Source: Paguma larvata (taxonomy: Eukaryota > Chordata > Mammalia > Carnivora > Viverridae). From it: DNA of 64,000 nt. Position 1 is the first letter of the stretch; each line of letters opens with the position of its first letter. Below the pieces are notes generated by a model that was not told where the DNA came from, did not search any database, and saw only the letters and a list, made by a program, of their open reading frames with translations. The position numbers were made by a program, and so were the translations under genes. Below, piece after piece: positions 32,392 to 43,003 of this stretch. The stretch covers positions 39,208,659 to 39,272,658 of the forward strand of contig CM057842.1 in assembly GCA_030068075.1 (NCBI GenBank), read 5' to 3'.

Positions 32392-33344
32392 CATCTTTCA
32401 GCCTAGGCTCTGTGTCATTTGGGGCCAGATAATTCCATTATTGGGACTGTCTTGCGCCTTCTAAGACATGTAGCAGCAAAACACTCTTCACTCACTGGAT
32501 GCCAGCCAGTAACACCAACACCCCCAGTCGTGACGACCCGAAATAGCTCCACTCATTGTCAGGTGTGCCCAGGCAGCCAAATCTCCCCTGATTGAGAACC
32601 ACTGTTTGCTATCAATCTTAATTTTACTTTCCTATTTATCACCCCACACTCTCTAGGAAGCACAGTTGACAGAAATATAAAATTTGGCAATAGGTGAATT
32701 AATTAAATGACACATGTTTTAATCTTTTAAAATGAAAATTTTAGGAGCACTAAAAGTCGAAAATTGATGAGAAAACATATTTAACTTCCGTTCATCCTGA
32801 ATATTCATAGGAGCTGAAAGGGGAAAGTAAGGGTAAAGAAAATATTTTGAAACTTGGAAATTAGGTCTCTAAAGGAATTAACGGTTATTTTTAATGTGAC
32901 TGGGATATTAATATAGCCTGGGGCGTGTGAATAACAGCACGTCCTTTCTTCCTGCCTAGAGTAATTACATGGAAGATCTACACATTAAATCTAGAAAAGG
33001 TTTCTAAGTATGAAATAGGAACTAGTACCTAATAAGATGCAAAAAGAGAACATAAAAGTGACAAAGACTATGTATATTTTTTCTCTTACAATCATTTTTT
33101 TTTTTTGGAATAAGCTGAACGAAATTCATCTCTAAGTTCTCTCCTGGTTATTAAAAAGAAGGCATAGAAATAAATATTTTAGGTTCTTATGTGCTGTGTT
33201 TCGCTATGGTTTAATATACAGTAGTTATATTTGGGACATAATTTTTATGTAGTAGCTATCTACACATGTAGGCTGGAGTGGTGTAAAAGTTAATGATTTT
33301 GGAATCATGACACTGTCACAATGACACAAATGTAGACAACACTT
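32390..33344. other. No gene or named repeat seen
   Basis: AT-rich unique sequence about 950 bp long with no transposon landmark and no useful frame. Confidence 0.55.
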
Positions 33345-33525
33345 TGTCTAGCAGTTCTTACCCCTGGTTGTGGATTTCACATACTTCAATAGTTTTTAAA
33401 AATACATAAAACATAGGTGTTCAGACCCTAGGGACACTTTTCTGATTTAATTGGTGTGGGAGGAAGTTTCACTATAATTTGTAAACACCTCCTAGGCAAT
33501 GCTAATGTTAGGAACCATTGGTCTA
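33345..33525. repeat. MER5-like hAT element
   Basis: CAGTTCTTACCCCTGGTTGT at the left and CTAATGTTAGGAACCATTGG at the right are near-inverted ends. TGATTTAATTGGTGTGGG in the centre is the usual MER5 core. The full short element seems present. Confidence 0.78.
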
Positions 33526-33544
33526 ATCCATGGGTTGCAAACGT

Positions 33545-33640
33545 AAATCATTACAGAGACGAGGAAATTAAAGCAAATTAATTAGTGGTCCCTGGGTAAG
33601 AACGCAGGGCCTGGTGGGGACTTTAGTAAACCGGAGACTG
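33545..33640 (-). repeat. Possible MIR fragment
   Basis: AATCATTACAGAGACGAGGA and AATTAATTAGTGGTCCCTGG resemble reversed MIR core; short and uncertain. Confidence 0.4.
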
Positions 33641-33814
33641 GATATTCTGCCTAACAACATTCCGTTGCATGGTTTTAGCCATCTGGAAGTGCTGCCCTGA
33701 TTTTCATTAGAAACCAGACGTCTAGGTATTTTAGAGAAATTTCTCCAATTTTTTTGAATACTGTAAAGGGGCTAAATGAAATATATCTATGGGCTGCCAG
33801 TTTGCAAGCCTACA

Positions 33815-33930
33815 CCCAATCCACGTTATTTACTTCACTAGGGAAGAAGCTGAGAACCAGAAATTACACAACTGCCCACAATTAGTGGCAAAGACTGATA
33901 CCATTTGCAGTGTTCGGTTTTTCCAATTAT
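33815..33930 (-). repeat. Possible MIR fragment
   Basis: CACTAGGGAAGAAGCTGAG, ACACAACTGCCCACAATTAG and GTGGCAAAGACTG give the reversed MIR core order. Confidence 0.45.
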
Positions 33931-33959
33931 CCCAGATTGCTATGCCACAACCGTTCATG

Positions 33960-34400
33960 ATAATGAGAACATTTATTAAATGTCCACAGTATGCCAAGCA
34001 CTGTGCTAAGTGAAACCCATTTACATATTTTTTCTTAAAGTTTATTTACTTATTTTTAGAGAGACACAAAGAAAACAAGCACGGGAGGGACAGAGAGAGG
34101 GAGAGAGAGAATCCCTAGCAGGCTCCGTGCTGTTAGTGTAGAGCTGGTTGCGGGGCTCAATCTCAAAAATGGGAGATCATGACCTGAGCCAAAGTCAGGA
34201 GTGGGACACTTAACCGATGAAGCCACCCTGGTGCCCCATTTTTTAAAAATCTCTTAGGGAATCTATGGGATGGGGGTTAATATTATCCCCATTTTACAGA
34301 TGAGGGAAGTGAGGCTGAAAGACATTGACCATGGAGGTCCAATAGAGCCAGGCATTGAATTCAAATTCATCTGATTGCAAAGCTTCCTCTGTTAACTCTT
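33960..34400 (-). repeat. MIR split by a SINE
   Basis: The left piece (to about 34030) has TATTAAATGTCCACAGTATG and CCAAGCACTGTGCTAAGTG. The right piece (from 34238) has TATCCCCATTTTACAGATG and GAGGGAAGTGAGGCTGAAAG. The order is unambiguous reversed MIR, with the SINE between. Confidence 0.85.
34031..34237 (-). repeat. SINEC_Fc-like SINE, diverged variant
   Basis: A reversed copy with AATCCCTAGCAGGCTCCGTG and a head ending AAGCCACCCTGGTGCCCC. The CCATTT at both edges may be what is left of the TSD. It interrupts the MIR at 33960-34400. Confidence 0.92.
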
Positions 34401-35084
34401 TGCACCCTGTTTTCCTGGATGTTTCTTTCCACCTTGTATAAGGAACCTCTCTCTTGATTGCATTTGGAAGATATGCATTAAGCTTTAGTCCTTGGGGCAT
34501 AAAACAAGGGCCAACTTGGGGTGCTCTTCCTGTGCTGTGCCCATCTTTCATGTTCATTACCAAAGTCGACCCTGCTTGAGGTAGGAGATCAGGTCTTCAC
34601 CAGATCTACTGGAAGCCTAGGAAAAATGACAGCCCTAATGAAATGTGCTCGAAGTGAGACCACATCAGGGTTGCTGGAGTTATGTACAATTTGCCTATTT
34701 CAGAAGAGATGGGATAAATTGAACACTGGCCTCCCTCTCCCTCCCTGAACTGTCAGTCAGAATATGTATAAAGACAAAGGCTCCCAGTGAAGGCACCATA
34801 AGGACAGACCTGCTTTGCAAGGGGAAAAAAATGTGTTTAAGAAGAATTTAGAAGAAAAATGAGGATAGTTTTCCATTAAAAGCCAGTCAGAATCAATGAG
34901 TATATTTGCATAACTGACTCAGCATTTACTTCCCTCTTCTTTCTGACCTTGATCCAACATTATTCCAAAGCCTGACAGTCCCAAAGTATACAAATATCCT
35001 TTAGATTTTCTCCAAATTTTAAAGAAGGATGAAAATATTAATCATCCTCACTTCTAAGTATGAGAGTTCAAATTACAGACAGAA
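34401..35084. other. No gene or named repeat seen
   Basis: Unique-looking sequence. The 75-codon frame 34521-34748 has no family features. Confidence 0.55.
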
Positions 35085-35250
35085 ATGGAGTGTTCATTCA
35101 TTTAGTATCTTATCTCTGATCTGCGGAGCCCTGTGCTCAGTGCTTAGGAGCTGACACTTTAGGGCATGATATGATCTGACCTCAAGGAACACTGGGTGAA
35201 TGGGCAATATATCTGTACTAAGTGGTAAAGCAATAGTAGTTACGTTTATT
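35085..35250 (-). repeat. Probable L2 3' end
   Basis: GTGTTCATTCATTTAGTATC, CCCTGTGCTCAGTGCTTAGG and TGACCTCAAGGAACACTGGG follow the reversed L2 3' end. Confidence 0.55.
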
Positions 35251-35918
35251 GCTGTGGGTTCAGAATTGCTATCTTAAGTTTTAAGTTGTTTTTATTTCAT
35301 CAGAAATATAGGTTAGATATAGGGAAAAAAAAACAAAAGTAGAGATACAAAGCTCAGAAGTTCTCCATTATTCCTCCATTCCAGATACCCACCGTTATCA
35401 ATCTGGCATTTCTTTTACATATTTTTTCATATATATATGAAAGTTTCCTTTTTAATGCTAGTAGAGTAATATAATGAACAGGGTTTCATAACTTGCCTTG
35501 TTCTCCATTAGAAGGGTATAGAGAATAGTGAAAAGGGTAGCAGAGGAGCAAGCTTCTTCCTTGCTTGTGGCTAATTCATGAGGAAGAAGATGAATTAGTA
35601 GCCATTTTGTTTGGGCTGGAGCTCAATGTACTCAAACCACACATATGCACTGAAACCACATGAGAGCCATAGTGGCAGGGAACGTGGGTTCTGGAGACAA
35701 CAGAGAGAATCGTGGAGGAACTATCATGTCATGTCCTCCTTCCTTCAGTGGAGATGTGGGAAGTTAAGACTAAATTTACCATTGTGTTTTAGATGATTAA
35801 TTTCAGTCAGATCAATAATTGTTATCTAAATTGATAGCACCCACTATGGTAGTTGTTATTTACCTTTAGTTATCTTAGACTCTTCTTGGGTAAATGACTA
35901 TGCAGAGCCTTCACTCAC
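35251..35918. other. No gene or named repeat seen
   Basis: AT-rich unique sequence with no distinctive signal. Confidence 0.5.
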
Positions 35919-35933
35919 TGCTTTCATCATTTA

Positions 35934-36112
35934 AAAAAATATTTTAGGGAGAGAGAGGGGGAAAGGGGCAGAGAGAGAGAGAGAGAGAGAACCCCAATCA
36001 TGCTTCATGCTCATGGAGCCTGGTGTGGGGCTTGATAGCATGACTGTGAGATCATGACCTGAGCTGAAACCAAGAGTTGGAAGCTTAACTGACTGAGCAA
36101 CCCAGGAACCCC
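35934..36112 (-). repeat. SINEC_Fc-like SINE, truncated middle
   Basis: A reversed short-variant copy with a GA-rich run. The TSD TGCTTTCATCATTTA is perfect over 15 bp (35919-35933 and 36113-36127), one of the two cleanest insertion scars in the window. Confidence 0.96.
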
Positions 36113-36159
36113 TGCTTTCATCATTTATAGGTCCATCAACCAATGGGTCCATCCATTTG

Positions 36160-36395
36160 TCCATGTACCCCGACATTCAACAGACACTTACTGAGAAGTG
36201 ACAGTAAAACAGCCACTGGTGAGATCACAGAAAGCAAGAGGTCATGTTTGGCTTCAAGAAGCCTGTATAGTTTAGCATGAGAGCAAGTTAAGGCAGCAAT
36301 ACCGTAGACAGTGATTGGAGTTATTCTAACAGAAGGAAATTGATACTATGGGAAAACAAAGGAGGAAAGCTAAAACAGGCCCTCAAGAGGGGCAT
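36160..36395 (-). repeat. Probable L2 remnant
   Basis: GACATTCAACAGACACTTAC, GCTTCAAGAAGCCTGTATAG and GGAGGAAAGCTAAAACAGG resemble the reversed L2 3' end with a missing middle. Confidence 0.58.
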
Positions 36396-36434
36396 CATTT
36401 TAGTCTGGCTATCTATAAGATACTTTGAAAGAGA

Positions 36435-36520
36435 CGCCAGTGTAGTACTTAAAAGCAAGGACCTGTAATCAGATGTGAATTCGGATCACACGTCTAAATC
36501 GTTGAAACCTCACATCACTA
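36435..36520 (+). repeat. MIR head fragment
   Basis: CCAGTGTAGTACTTAAAAGC and AGGACCTGTAATCAGATGTG align to the tRNA-like MIR head. Confidence 0.55.
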
Positions 36521-37654
36521 CTGGATCATGCCTTGAAGTTCCTTTTGCAGTTTGTAACAGGACCACTTATCCTTCTGCTCCACTTGCCTGAGGTGTATAT
36601 TCCATCTTCAGTTTCCCTTCGATTCTTTCGTCCTATCATTTTTCCATCACACTCAATTTTTTCCCCACACTCCAGTCAGGATGCCTACGGTGCTTCCAGA
36701 TACCACTTTCTGCCCTGTTTCTCTTGAATGAAAGCATTCCAAATGGTCTCAGTGAACTTGCAGTAATTCCTTTCTAATACTACAGTGTCTGAGATGCTTC
36801 AGTTCCTAAATACATATTTATTGGCTACATGGACAGATAGTTGAAAAGTAAAGGTATCTTATGTGCCCTCTTGAACTGAAGAGTTTTATAGATACATTTC
36901 CCCTTCAAAAATGATTCCTTGGAATTCCAGCTTTACCATTCATTATGGCTCATCGCTCATGATATGGCATCCCCCCAAGAGCAGAATCTTGATATTTTTC
37001 TTGCCTGTTCCTGGGGAAATTAAAGAATGTAAACTTGTACTAGTGAAAAACCTCTGAATATCTTAACAGATTGTGACAAAATTTGCTTCTTAACATACAT
37101 TCAATTTTGTAATTTTCAGTCATGGAAGAAGTTTGTATTCTAGGCATATGATCGCTGGTCCTTTCCTGACTCTTTCTTGACTGTTTTGTGGATGTGTCCC
37201 ACCCTGAAGCAACCATTTTTTAATTGAAACATGAGTGCGAAGGTTAGAACAAAAAGAAAAAAAGGTCGGACAAAAGAAGAGAGACCTAGTAATGCCACTG
37301 CGTCTTAGAGAGAAAAACTAAAGATGCAAAACCATAGAGTTTTTTCGTTTTTTGAGAGCCAGTTTAGAGTTCAAACTGGTGTATATTGGAGACGTTCTGG
37401 GAGCAATTGGGAGAGAAATCTTGGCCTTCTGCAATGGTGGATTCCACTGCAATGGTCTCAAAGTTCTGCTTCTGAAGGAATTCTAGCATATTTACTACTT
37501 TGACTCTTGTCAGACCTTGACAAGGAATTAGAGGAAGTAAATGAGAATTTTACATGCAGGCGGTCAAACTCCAGAGTTTGTGTTCTGAATATGAGTTGAT
37601 CGAATAGGTTGATGTGCTAAGTATTTTAGATACTTTTTAAATTTACTATTGGTG
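36521..37654. other. No gene or named repeat seen
   Basis: About 1.1 kb of unique-looking sequence. The 64-codon frame at 36533-36727 is unsupported. Confidence 0.55.
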
Positions 37655-37800
37655 TGGTAATAGTGTTTTCAAATTTATAGATGATAAAGCTGAAGCTTAA
37701 AGGGATTAATTACTCAAGGACATCATGCTAGTAAGAGAAAGAGCTAGAATTCAAATGTAAATCTGAATTTATATCTTAGTTTGCTCTTCATGTGAGAGCT
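37655..37800 (-). repeat. MIR remnant
   Basis: TATAGATGATAAAGCTGAAG, TACTCAAGGACATCATGCTA and GTAAGAGAAAGAGCTAGAAT give reversed MIR core. Confidence 0.74.
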
Positions 37801-37879
37801 TTCAGATGTGGCTTGTAGAAATAAAATATTAGCTTACACTTGAAGAGTTTGTGTTTTAACTTTAATTAATAATAATAAT

Positions 37880-38045
37880 GATGTCCTCACCACAATTTTT
37901 TATTTCCCATTTTAAAGTTAAGGGAACTGATGGTTGGGGACACTGAGATGGCCAAAGTTCTCATGGGCAGCAAATACAGAAACAGAAAGGTCTGACCTGG
38001 GAATCCAGATCTGCCCAAGCTCTTAATCTGCACACGTTTACTGCT
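37880..38045 (-). repeat. MIR remnant
   Basis: TTATTTCCCATTTTAAAGTT, AAGGGAACTGATGGTTGGGG and CTGACCTGGGAATCCAGATC give reversed MIR core and head. It is a second MIR close to that at 37655-37800, in the same orientation. Confidence 0.74.
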
Positions 38046-39012
38046 TTTCTTCTTTTGTGTTCTGCCTGCTTCTCCACTGAGCTCGGGGCTTATACTCTAA
38101 TGCCTAAGTATCAGGGAGACAGCTGTTGCACCAAGAAAGTTAATAAAAGGTAAAACTCAGCTGCCACTGCTTACAAGCATCCCTAGAATATAAATTAGGA
38201 GAGAATCTTTCAAAAACTTCAACAGATCTTGTTCTTTTTCTTTTAAGCTTTTCATCTGGGTACTCCTTGCAACTATGGGTGCGGATGTTTGCCAAGAGCC
38301 GTCGTTGGGAATAAAAGAGGTTAAAGTTCTTGAAAGGGGAATAGTGAAGCCTGGAAAAAGAAGTTTTATGAGTCGTAGGCAACAAATACCCCAGAGAGAC
38401 TGAAATATGCCAATCCACATCAACTGAAATAATGGCATCTTTACTGTTAATGCCTCTTAGGTCTTCAGGATGAACTGTGAGTTAAGCAAAGCTATATGCA
38501 AATTAGACCCACTGCTATAAGGGAAATGCCACCATGGCAGAGTCTGGTGATGTTTCAGGATTAGGAAGGGAAGGGGTGGGAAGGGTCATCATAAGGGGGG
38601 CCCAGGCCAGATGCTTTTAAGGTGGGTCTTGCAATGTGGGGAAGGGTTGGGATTGAGCATATTTTGATGACACATTCTCTGTCATCGGTAGACATGGAGA
38701 GGAGGTCTTAAATTAAGTCTTTATGACTTAATTAAATCTTTATAAATAATCTATTTTATGTGGTAGGCAGTCGTATCTTCCAAGAGAAAGTATTTCCTTC
38801 CAGGAACAGGTAGGTATTTATTTTTGCTCGTTCTCAGTATTGTTTAACATATACTTGGCAAAATAAGGCTGATCCCAGAATTGTTTCACCAGGGACAGGA
38901 AATCAGGCTGGTTCAGTTCTCAGAAAAAAAATATCAGCCATGTTCAAAAGTAAGCCAAGTTTTTATTAACCTGTATTCGCCACAATCCTCCTTACAGGGC
39001 CAGCATCAGCAA
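38046..39012. other. No gene or named repeat seen
   Basis: Two reverse frames (38140-38418 and 38157-38438, 92-93 codons) overlap in different phases, which argues against either being real. Confidence 0.55.
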
Positions 39013-39025
39013 GAGTCCTTCCTTT

Positions 39026-39259
39026 TTTTTTTTTTTCTTTTTTTTAATGTTTATTTATTTTTGAGAAAGAGACAGAGTGCAAGTGGGGAAGGGGCAGAGA
39101 GAGAGGGAGATATTTAAATATCAAATCAAATATTCAAAACAGGCTCCAGGCTCTGAGGTGTCAGCATAGAGCCCGATCCCTGGCTGGAACTTGTGAACCG
39201 TGAGATCATGACTTGAGCCTAAGTCGGACGCTCAACCAATTGAGCCACCCAGGCACTCC
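39026..39259 (-). repeat. SINEC_Fc-like SINE with small internal insertion
   Basis: A reversed full-length copy. An extra AT-rich bit (AAATATCAAATCAAATATTC, about 39116-39135) replaces the usual CACAGAATC. The TSD is GAGTCCTTCCTTT (39013-39025) and GAGTTCTTCCTTT (39260-39272). Confidence 0.95.
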
Positions 39260-39290
39260 GAGTTCTTCCTTTAAAAATTGCCTGAGGAGT

Positions 39291-39498
39291 GGTGCCTGGG
39301 TGGCTCAGTTAATTAAGTGCCTGACTTTTGATTTTGGCTCACATCATGATCTCAGGGTTGATAAATTCAAGCCCTGCGTTGGGCTCTGCACTATCAGTGC
39401 TTAAGATTCTCTCCCGCCCCCTCTCTCTGCCTATCCCCTGCTTGCTCCTTCTCTCTCTCCCAAAAATAAATAAACATTAAAACGTTTAAAAAAATAAT
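39291..39498 (+). repeat. SINEC_Fc-like SINE, short variant
   Basis: It runs head to tail with the preceding SINE but on the opposite strand, only 31 bp away. The pair is an inverted arrangement that could fold when transcribed. Confidence 0.93.
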
Positions 39499-39671
39499 TA
39501 GTTGATGATTAGGCAGGTCCCAGTTTGCCTTTTCTTTTCCCAAGAGCTCTGATCAGATATGATGTTCCTCTAGATGTTCAACAGTCCTTTTCTGTCCCGT
39601 ATAATGTAAACACTTCTAAGCTAAAAGAGATAGAAAGGCTGAAAGTGATCCTCTTCCCCTTTAAAAAACAT

Positions 39672-40020
39672 TTATTCTCAAACTTTGGTCTTTATAACAA
39701 TCCATTAGGGGACCTCTTTAACATGAAAATCCTGGATCCCACCAAGATATAATTATGGAGTAGGGCCCAAGACTCTAAATTTTATTTATTATTTATCTTT
39801 TTAAAGCTTACTTATTTATTTTTGAGAGAGAGAGAAAGAGGCAGAGAGAGAGTGAGAGAGAGAATCCCAAACAGACTCCATGCTGTTATGTCAGCACAGA
39901 GACCGACTTGGGGCTCAAACTCACAAAATGCAAGGTCATGACCTGAGCCAAAATCAAGAGTGGGACACTTAACTGACTGAACCACCCAAGTGCCCTCCAC
40001 CGAGACTCCAACTTTTAAAT
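39672..40020. repeat. MER5-like hAT relic split by a SINE
   Basis: TTCTCAAACTTTGGTC, TAGGGGACCTCTTTAACATG, AATCCTGGATCCCACC and GTAGGGCCCAAGACTC follow the MER5A-type order. The rest reappears after the SINE at 39785-40002. Confidence 0.65.
39785..40002 (-). repeat. SINEC_Fc-like SINE, short variant
   Basis: A reversed copy with a GAGA-rich middle. The likely TSD is AGACTCTAAATTTTA (39770-39784) and AGACTCCAACTTTTA (40003-40017), two mismatches. Confidence 0.92.
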
Positions 40021-40499
40021 TGACATCTCCTCTCCTGCCCCTAAACACCACTACCGCTATCACTAAATGATGCTTGTGTAGAAGTCCCAGGACCACTCTT
40101 TGGCAAACAACAGAAAGTTGAGTTTTTCTGGGCAGTACAGCATCTGATATTGCCACCTGCAATTGGTAGGTGATTTCTGTTGAATCTGGAGTTTCCTGTT
40201 GGTGCAGTGATATCTCTGGGCATTTCAACATGGCCATGTAATAAGGAATGAATTGGGTTTACCTCAGTTCTCTGGTAGATAATATAAAAAATCAGTGTCC
40301 CAGAATCTACAGGATTTGTTTAGAAAGGTAATTCGTTCTGTTCATTCTACTATAATCTTATCTCTTGTCAACTCACTTCTGATGAGTGGAAGATCATCAT
40401 ACTGATGGCAATGTTTAATGGGATATTTTTTTATTTGCATATTTGGGGAAATACAATCTCCCTTCTTTGTCTAAATAACTTTATTTATAGATTACTTTT
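40021..40499. other. No gene seen
   Basis: Unique-looking sequence. The 141-codon reverse frame 39812-40237 mainly translates the adjacent SINE and is not a gene. Confidence 0.6.
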
Positions 40500-40880
40500 T
40501 AAAACTGATACTACAGAGAAGAATAAATAACCTTTTAAAAAAACATTTAAAATCCTACCTTTTAGGTATCCTAACATTTGTGGCTAAGACTTTGAAACTT
40601 TTTCTTTGCAAACACAAAACTTTTATAAAACTTGGATTATACAATACTACCTTTTTCTGCTTCCTTAAAAAATTACTCTGTCATGAACACTGTTTATATT
40701 AATAAATATAGTTGATTACTTAGGAAGTTTTCATTATGAGGAATATTCTCCAGGGAACATATTCTTATACACATTCTTGTACATTTATTTAAGCACAATT
40801 GTTTTAATAATTGTCTATGTTAAATTACTAGAAGTAGAATTAGTGGGCCACACTTAACATTTAAACACATGCTATCCATT

Positions 40881-41387
40881 TTAGCCACTCGAACTGGTGT
40901 AAGGTGGTATCTCAGTGTGGTTTTGATTTGTGTTTCCCTGATAATGAGTGACTTTGAGCATCGTTTCATGTGTCTGTTGGCCATCTGAATGTCCTCTTTG
41001 GAGAAGTGTCTATTCATATCTTCTGCCCACTTTTTCACTGGATTATTTGTTTTTCAGGTGTGGAGTTTGGTAAGTTCTTTATAGATTTTAGTGAGACTAA
41101 GCAAAAACCGGGGGAGGGGAAGAGGGGAAAGGAAAAAAAGACACAGAGAGGGAGGGAGATAAAACATAAGAGACTCTCAAAGACTAAGAACAATCTGAGG
41201 GTGAGGGAGGTGAGGGAGGTGAGGGAGGTGAGGGAAGTGAGGGAGGGGGGAGAGGGGGTGACGGACATTAAAGAGGGCATGTGTTGGGATGAACACTGGG
41301 TGTTATATGTAAACCAATTTGAAAATAAACTATTATAATAAAAAAAAATAAACCCCATACTTCCTACCTAAAAAAAATAAATAAAAA
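40881..41387 (+). mobile_element. Young L1 3' end with 5' inversion (twin priming)
   Basis: The right part (about 41091-41387) is a plus-strand carnivore L1 3'UTR: G-rich segment, TAAGAGACTCTCAAAGACTA, GGGATGAACACTGGGTGTTA, ACCAATTTGAAAATAAACTA and an A-rich tail. The left part (40881 to about 41090) is the same element inverted. Its minus strand encodes ORF2 C-terminal residues such as [17 protein letters not shown] single TSD brackets the whole: TAAACACATGCTATCCATT (40862-40880) and TAAACACGTGCTATCCAATT (41388-41407). That is the mark of twin priming, and the copy is dead on arrival. Confidence 0.95.
41201..41245 (+). repeat. 9-bp minisatellite in the L1 3'UTR, G4-prone
   Basis: Five tandem copies of GTGAGGGAG (the fourth ends in A) lie within the G-rich part of the young L1. 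Each unit supplies one GGG run with loops of six bases or fewer, so the strand fits the classical G-quadruplex pattern. Confidence 0.93.
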
Positions 41388-41454
41388 TAAACACGTGCTA
41401 TCCAATTGTCCTCAAGGAATGCTTACAACTGTCTGTTTCACACACTCTCAAGTA

Positions 41455-41725
41455 TTGCTACTCAGAGAGGCCTTCCGTGATGACATCATCATAATTGAGT
41501 TTACCACCTTCACGCCAATGCTCTTGACACTATTATCATTGTTCATTTCATTTCTTACTATTTGACGCGTTACAGGTTTCTTTCTTTGTTTATATTCTCT
41601 CTTGCACACGGACTGTATGTCCCACAAGGGGCAGGACTTTTGTTTGTTCACTCTTGCATGTCCAGCTCTTAGAACAGTATCTGGCAGATAGTGGGTACTC
41701 AATAAATACATGCTGACCGAAATAA
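41455..41725 (+). repeat. L2 3' end
   Basis: AGAGAGGCCTTCCGTGATGA, TGTATGTCCCACAAGGGGC, AGGACTTTTGTTTGTTCAC, AGAACAGTATCTGGCAGATA and GTGGGTACTCAATAAATACA follow the L2 3' end closely on the plus strand. Confidence 0.9.
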
Positions 41726-42189
41726 TGATCTGTTTCTAACAGGAGACATTATCTTTTTTACTCTCCTTTGTGAAGAGCCACATTCCAGTTGAACAAGAAT
41801 GCTAAGTACAGTCATACAAAGGCAGCTTAGCCAATCAGTGTCTTCTACTATACCTCGTCCCCATCTGTTCAGCCAACTCTTCTTCAAAAGTCCCAGATTT
41901 ATTTACTTCAACTCTCAAAACATTACTGCTGTCAAAGTGACAACCTTTTCATCCTGCCCGTGTAGTGGACCTACCTTAAATCTGGGGTTGGGAAATTTTT
42001 CTGGGAAGAGGCAGATAATAATATTTTAAGCTTAGCCAGACATGTGATCTTTGTCATAAGACTCAACTCGGGGGTCGTATCATGACAACAGCCAGAGACA
42101 ATAGATAAACAAAGAAGTGTGACTGTGCCCTTACAAAACTTGATTTATAAAAATATGTCTCACCAGGTTGGGCTCACAGGCCCCTGCTT
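41726..42189. other. No gene or named repeat seen
   Basis: Unique-looking sequence with several unremarkable short frames. Confidence 0.55.
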
Positions 42190-42204
42190 TAGAGTCAAAC
42201 TCTT

Positions 42205-42414
42205 TTTGTTTTTATTTTTATTTTTTGAGAGGGAGAGAGAGTGCATACATGAGCAGAGAAGGGGTGGAGGGAGAGGGAGAGAGAAAATCCCAAACAGCTC
42301 CATGCCCAGCACAAAGCCCAACACAGGGCTCGATTTCATGACTGTGAGATCATGACCTGAGCTGAAATCAAGAGTCAAACACCCAACAAACTGAGCCAGC
42401 CACCCAGATGCCCC
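42205..42414 (-). repeat. SINEC_Fc-like SINE, short variant
   Basis: A reversed copy with AAAATCCCAAACAGCTCCAT and head ending GCCAGCCACCCAGATGCCCC, where CCAG is duplicated. The TSD is TAGAGTCAAACTCTT (42190-42204) and TAGAACCAAACTCTT (42415-42429). Confidence 0.94.
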
Positions 42415-42464
42415 TAGAACCAAACTCTTAATCAGTTCTCACTGAGTCAATGTTATATATATTC

Positions 42465-42775
42465 TAGAAAAGCTCTGTCCAGTAAAAGTATAATGTGAGC
42501 CAAACATGTAATTTAAAATTTTCCAACAGCCACATTGAAAAAAGTAAAAAGAAACAGGTGAAATTAGTTTTAATAATACATTTAAGTAGCCAAATAGAGT
42601 ATATTCAAAATATTGTTGTAACATGTAAAATTATTGGGATAATTCACATTTTTATGTGAAGTTTTGAGAATCGGGTGTGTATATTACACTTACAGCACAT
42701 CTCAATTGGTTCTGGACACATTTCAGGAGCTCAATAGCCATATGTGGCTGGTGGCCACTGTATTAGACAGTACAG
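42465..42775. repeat. hAT-like DNA transposon relic
   Basis: The ends CTCTGTCCAGTA and TATTAGACAGTACAG are imperfect terminal inverted repeats. Inside are AATGTGAGCCAAACATGTAA, CACATTGAAAAAAGTAAAAA and ACACTTACAGCACATCTCAA. I recognise a common non-autonomous mammalian DNA element but am not sure of its name. Confidence 0.7.
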
Positions 42776-42784
42776 GTGTGTAGC

Positions 42785-43003
42785 AAGTTTTCTTGACCCA
42801 GCACTACGGACACTTTGAACAGGAACACCCTTGGTTGTGGAGGCTGTAACGACTCATGATAGGATATTCAGCAGATTTCCTAGGCTTCTATCCACTAGAC
42901 TGCAGTATTGCCTTCTCAATGGTGACAATACAAACTGTCTCCAGACCTCACTAAATATCCCTTCAAGAGCAAAACTGCCCCAGTTGAAAACCCGTGATCT
43001 AGA
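42785..43003 (+). repeat. MER20 (hAT-Charlie) element
   Basis: ACGGACACTTTGAACAGG, ACCCTTGGTTGTGGAGGCTG, TCCTAGGCTTCTATCCACTA, CTGTCTCCAGACCTCAC and CCCCAGTTGAAAACCC reproduce the MER20 consensus order. This is a non-autonomous DNA transposon about 219 bp long in its family. Confidence 0.87.

Larger units (their letters stand above)
40500..41440 (-). repeat. Old L1-type remnant, host of a younger L1
   Basis: TTGTACATTTATTTAAGCAC, AATTACTAGAAGTAGAATTA and TGGGCCACACTTAAC, then after the inserted L1 CCAATTGTCCTCAAGG, resemble a reversed ancient L1 (CTAGAAGTGGAATTGCTGGG-type text). The left limit is uncertain. Confidence 0.55.

Noticed and set aside
31994..32464. Longest open frame in the window, 156 codons
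   Set aside because: It reads through the (CA)n microsatellite as alternating Thr-His, overlaps a likely MIR remnant, has no domain or conserved motif and no splice or promoter context. Chance frames of this length are expected in 64 kb.
39812..40237. 141-codon reverse frame
   Set aside because: About half of it is the translation of a reversed SINEC element, including the low-complexity SLSLPLSLSL-type run from the GAGA segment.
40820..41038. L1 ORF2-like peptide frame on the minus strand
   Set aside because: It is genuine LINE-1 sequence but only a short, inverted, 5'-less scrap with no catalytic domain; it is annotated as part of the mobile element, not as a gene.
41201..41245. Regular tandem repeat considered as a CRISPR-like array
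   Set aside because: The units are 9 bp, directly adjacent and without spacers, inside a mammalian L1. It is a minisatellite.
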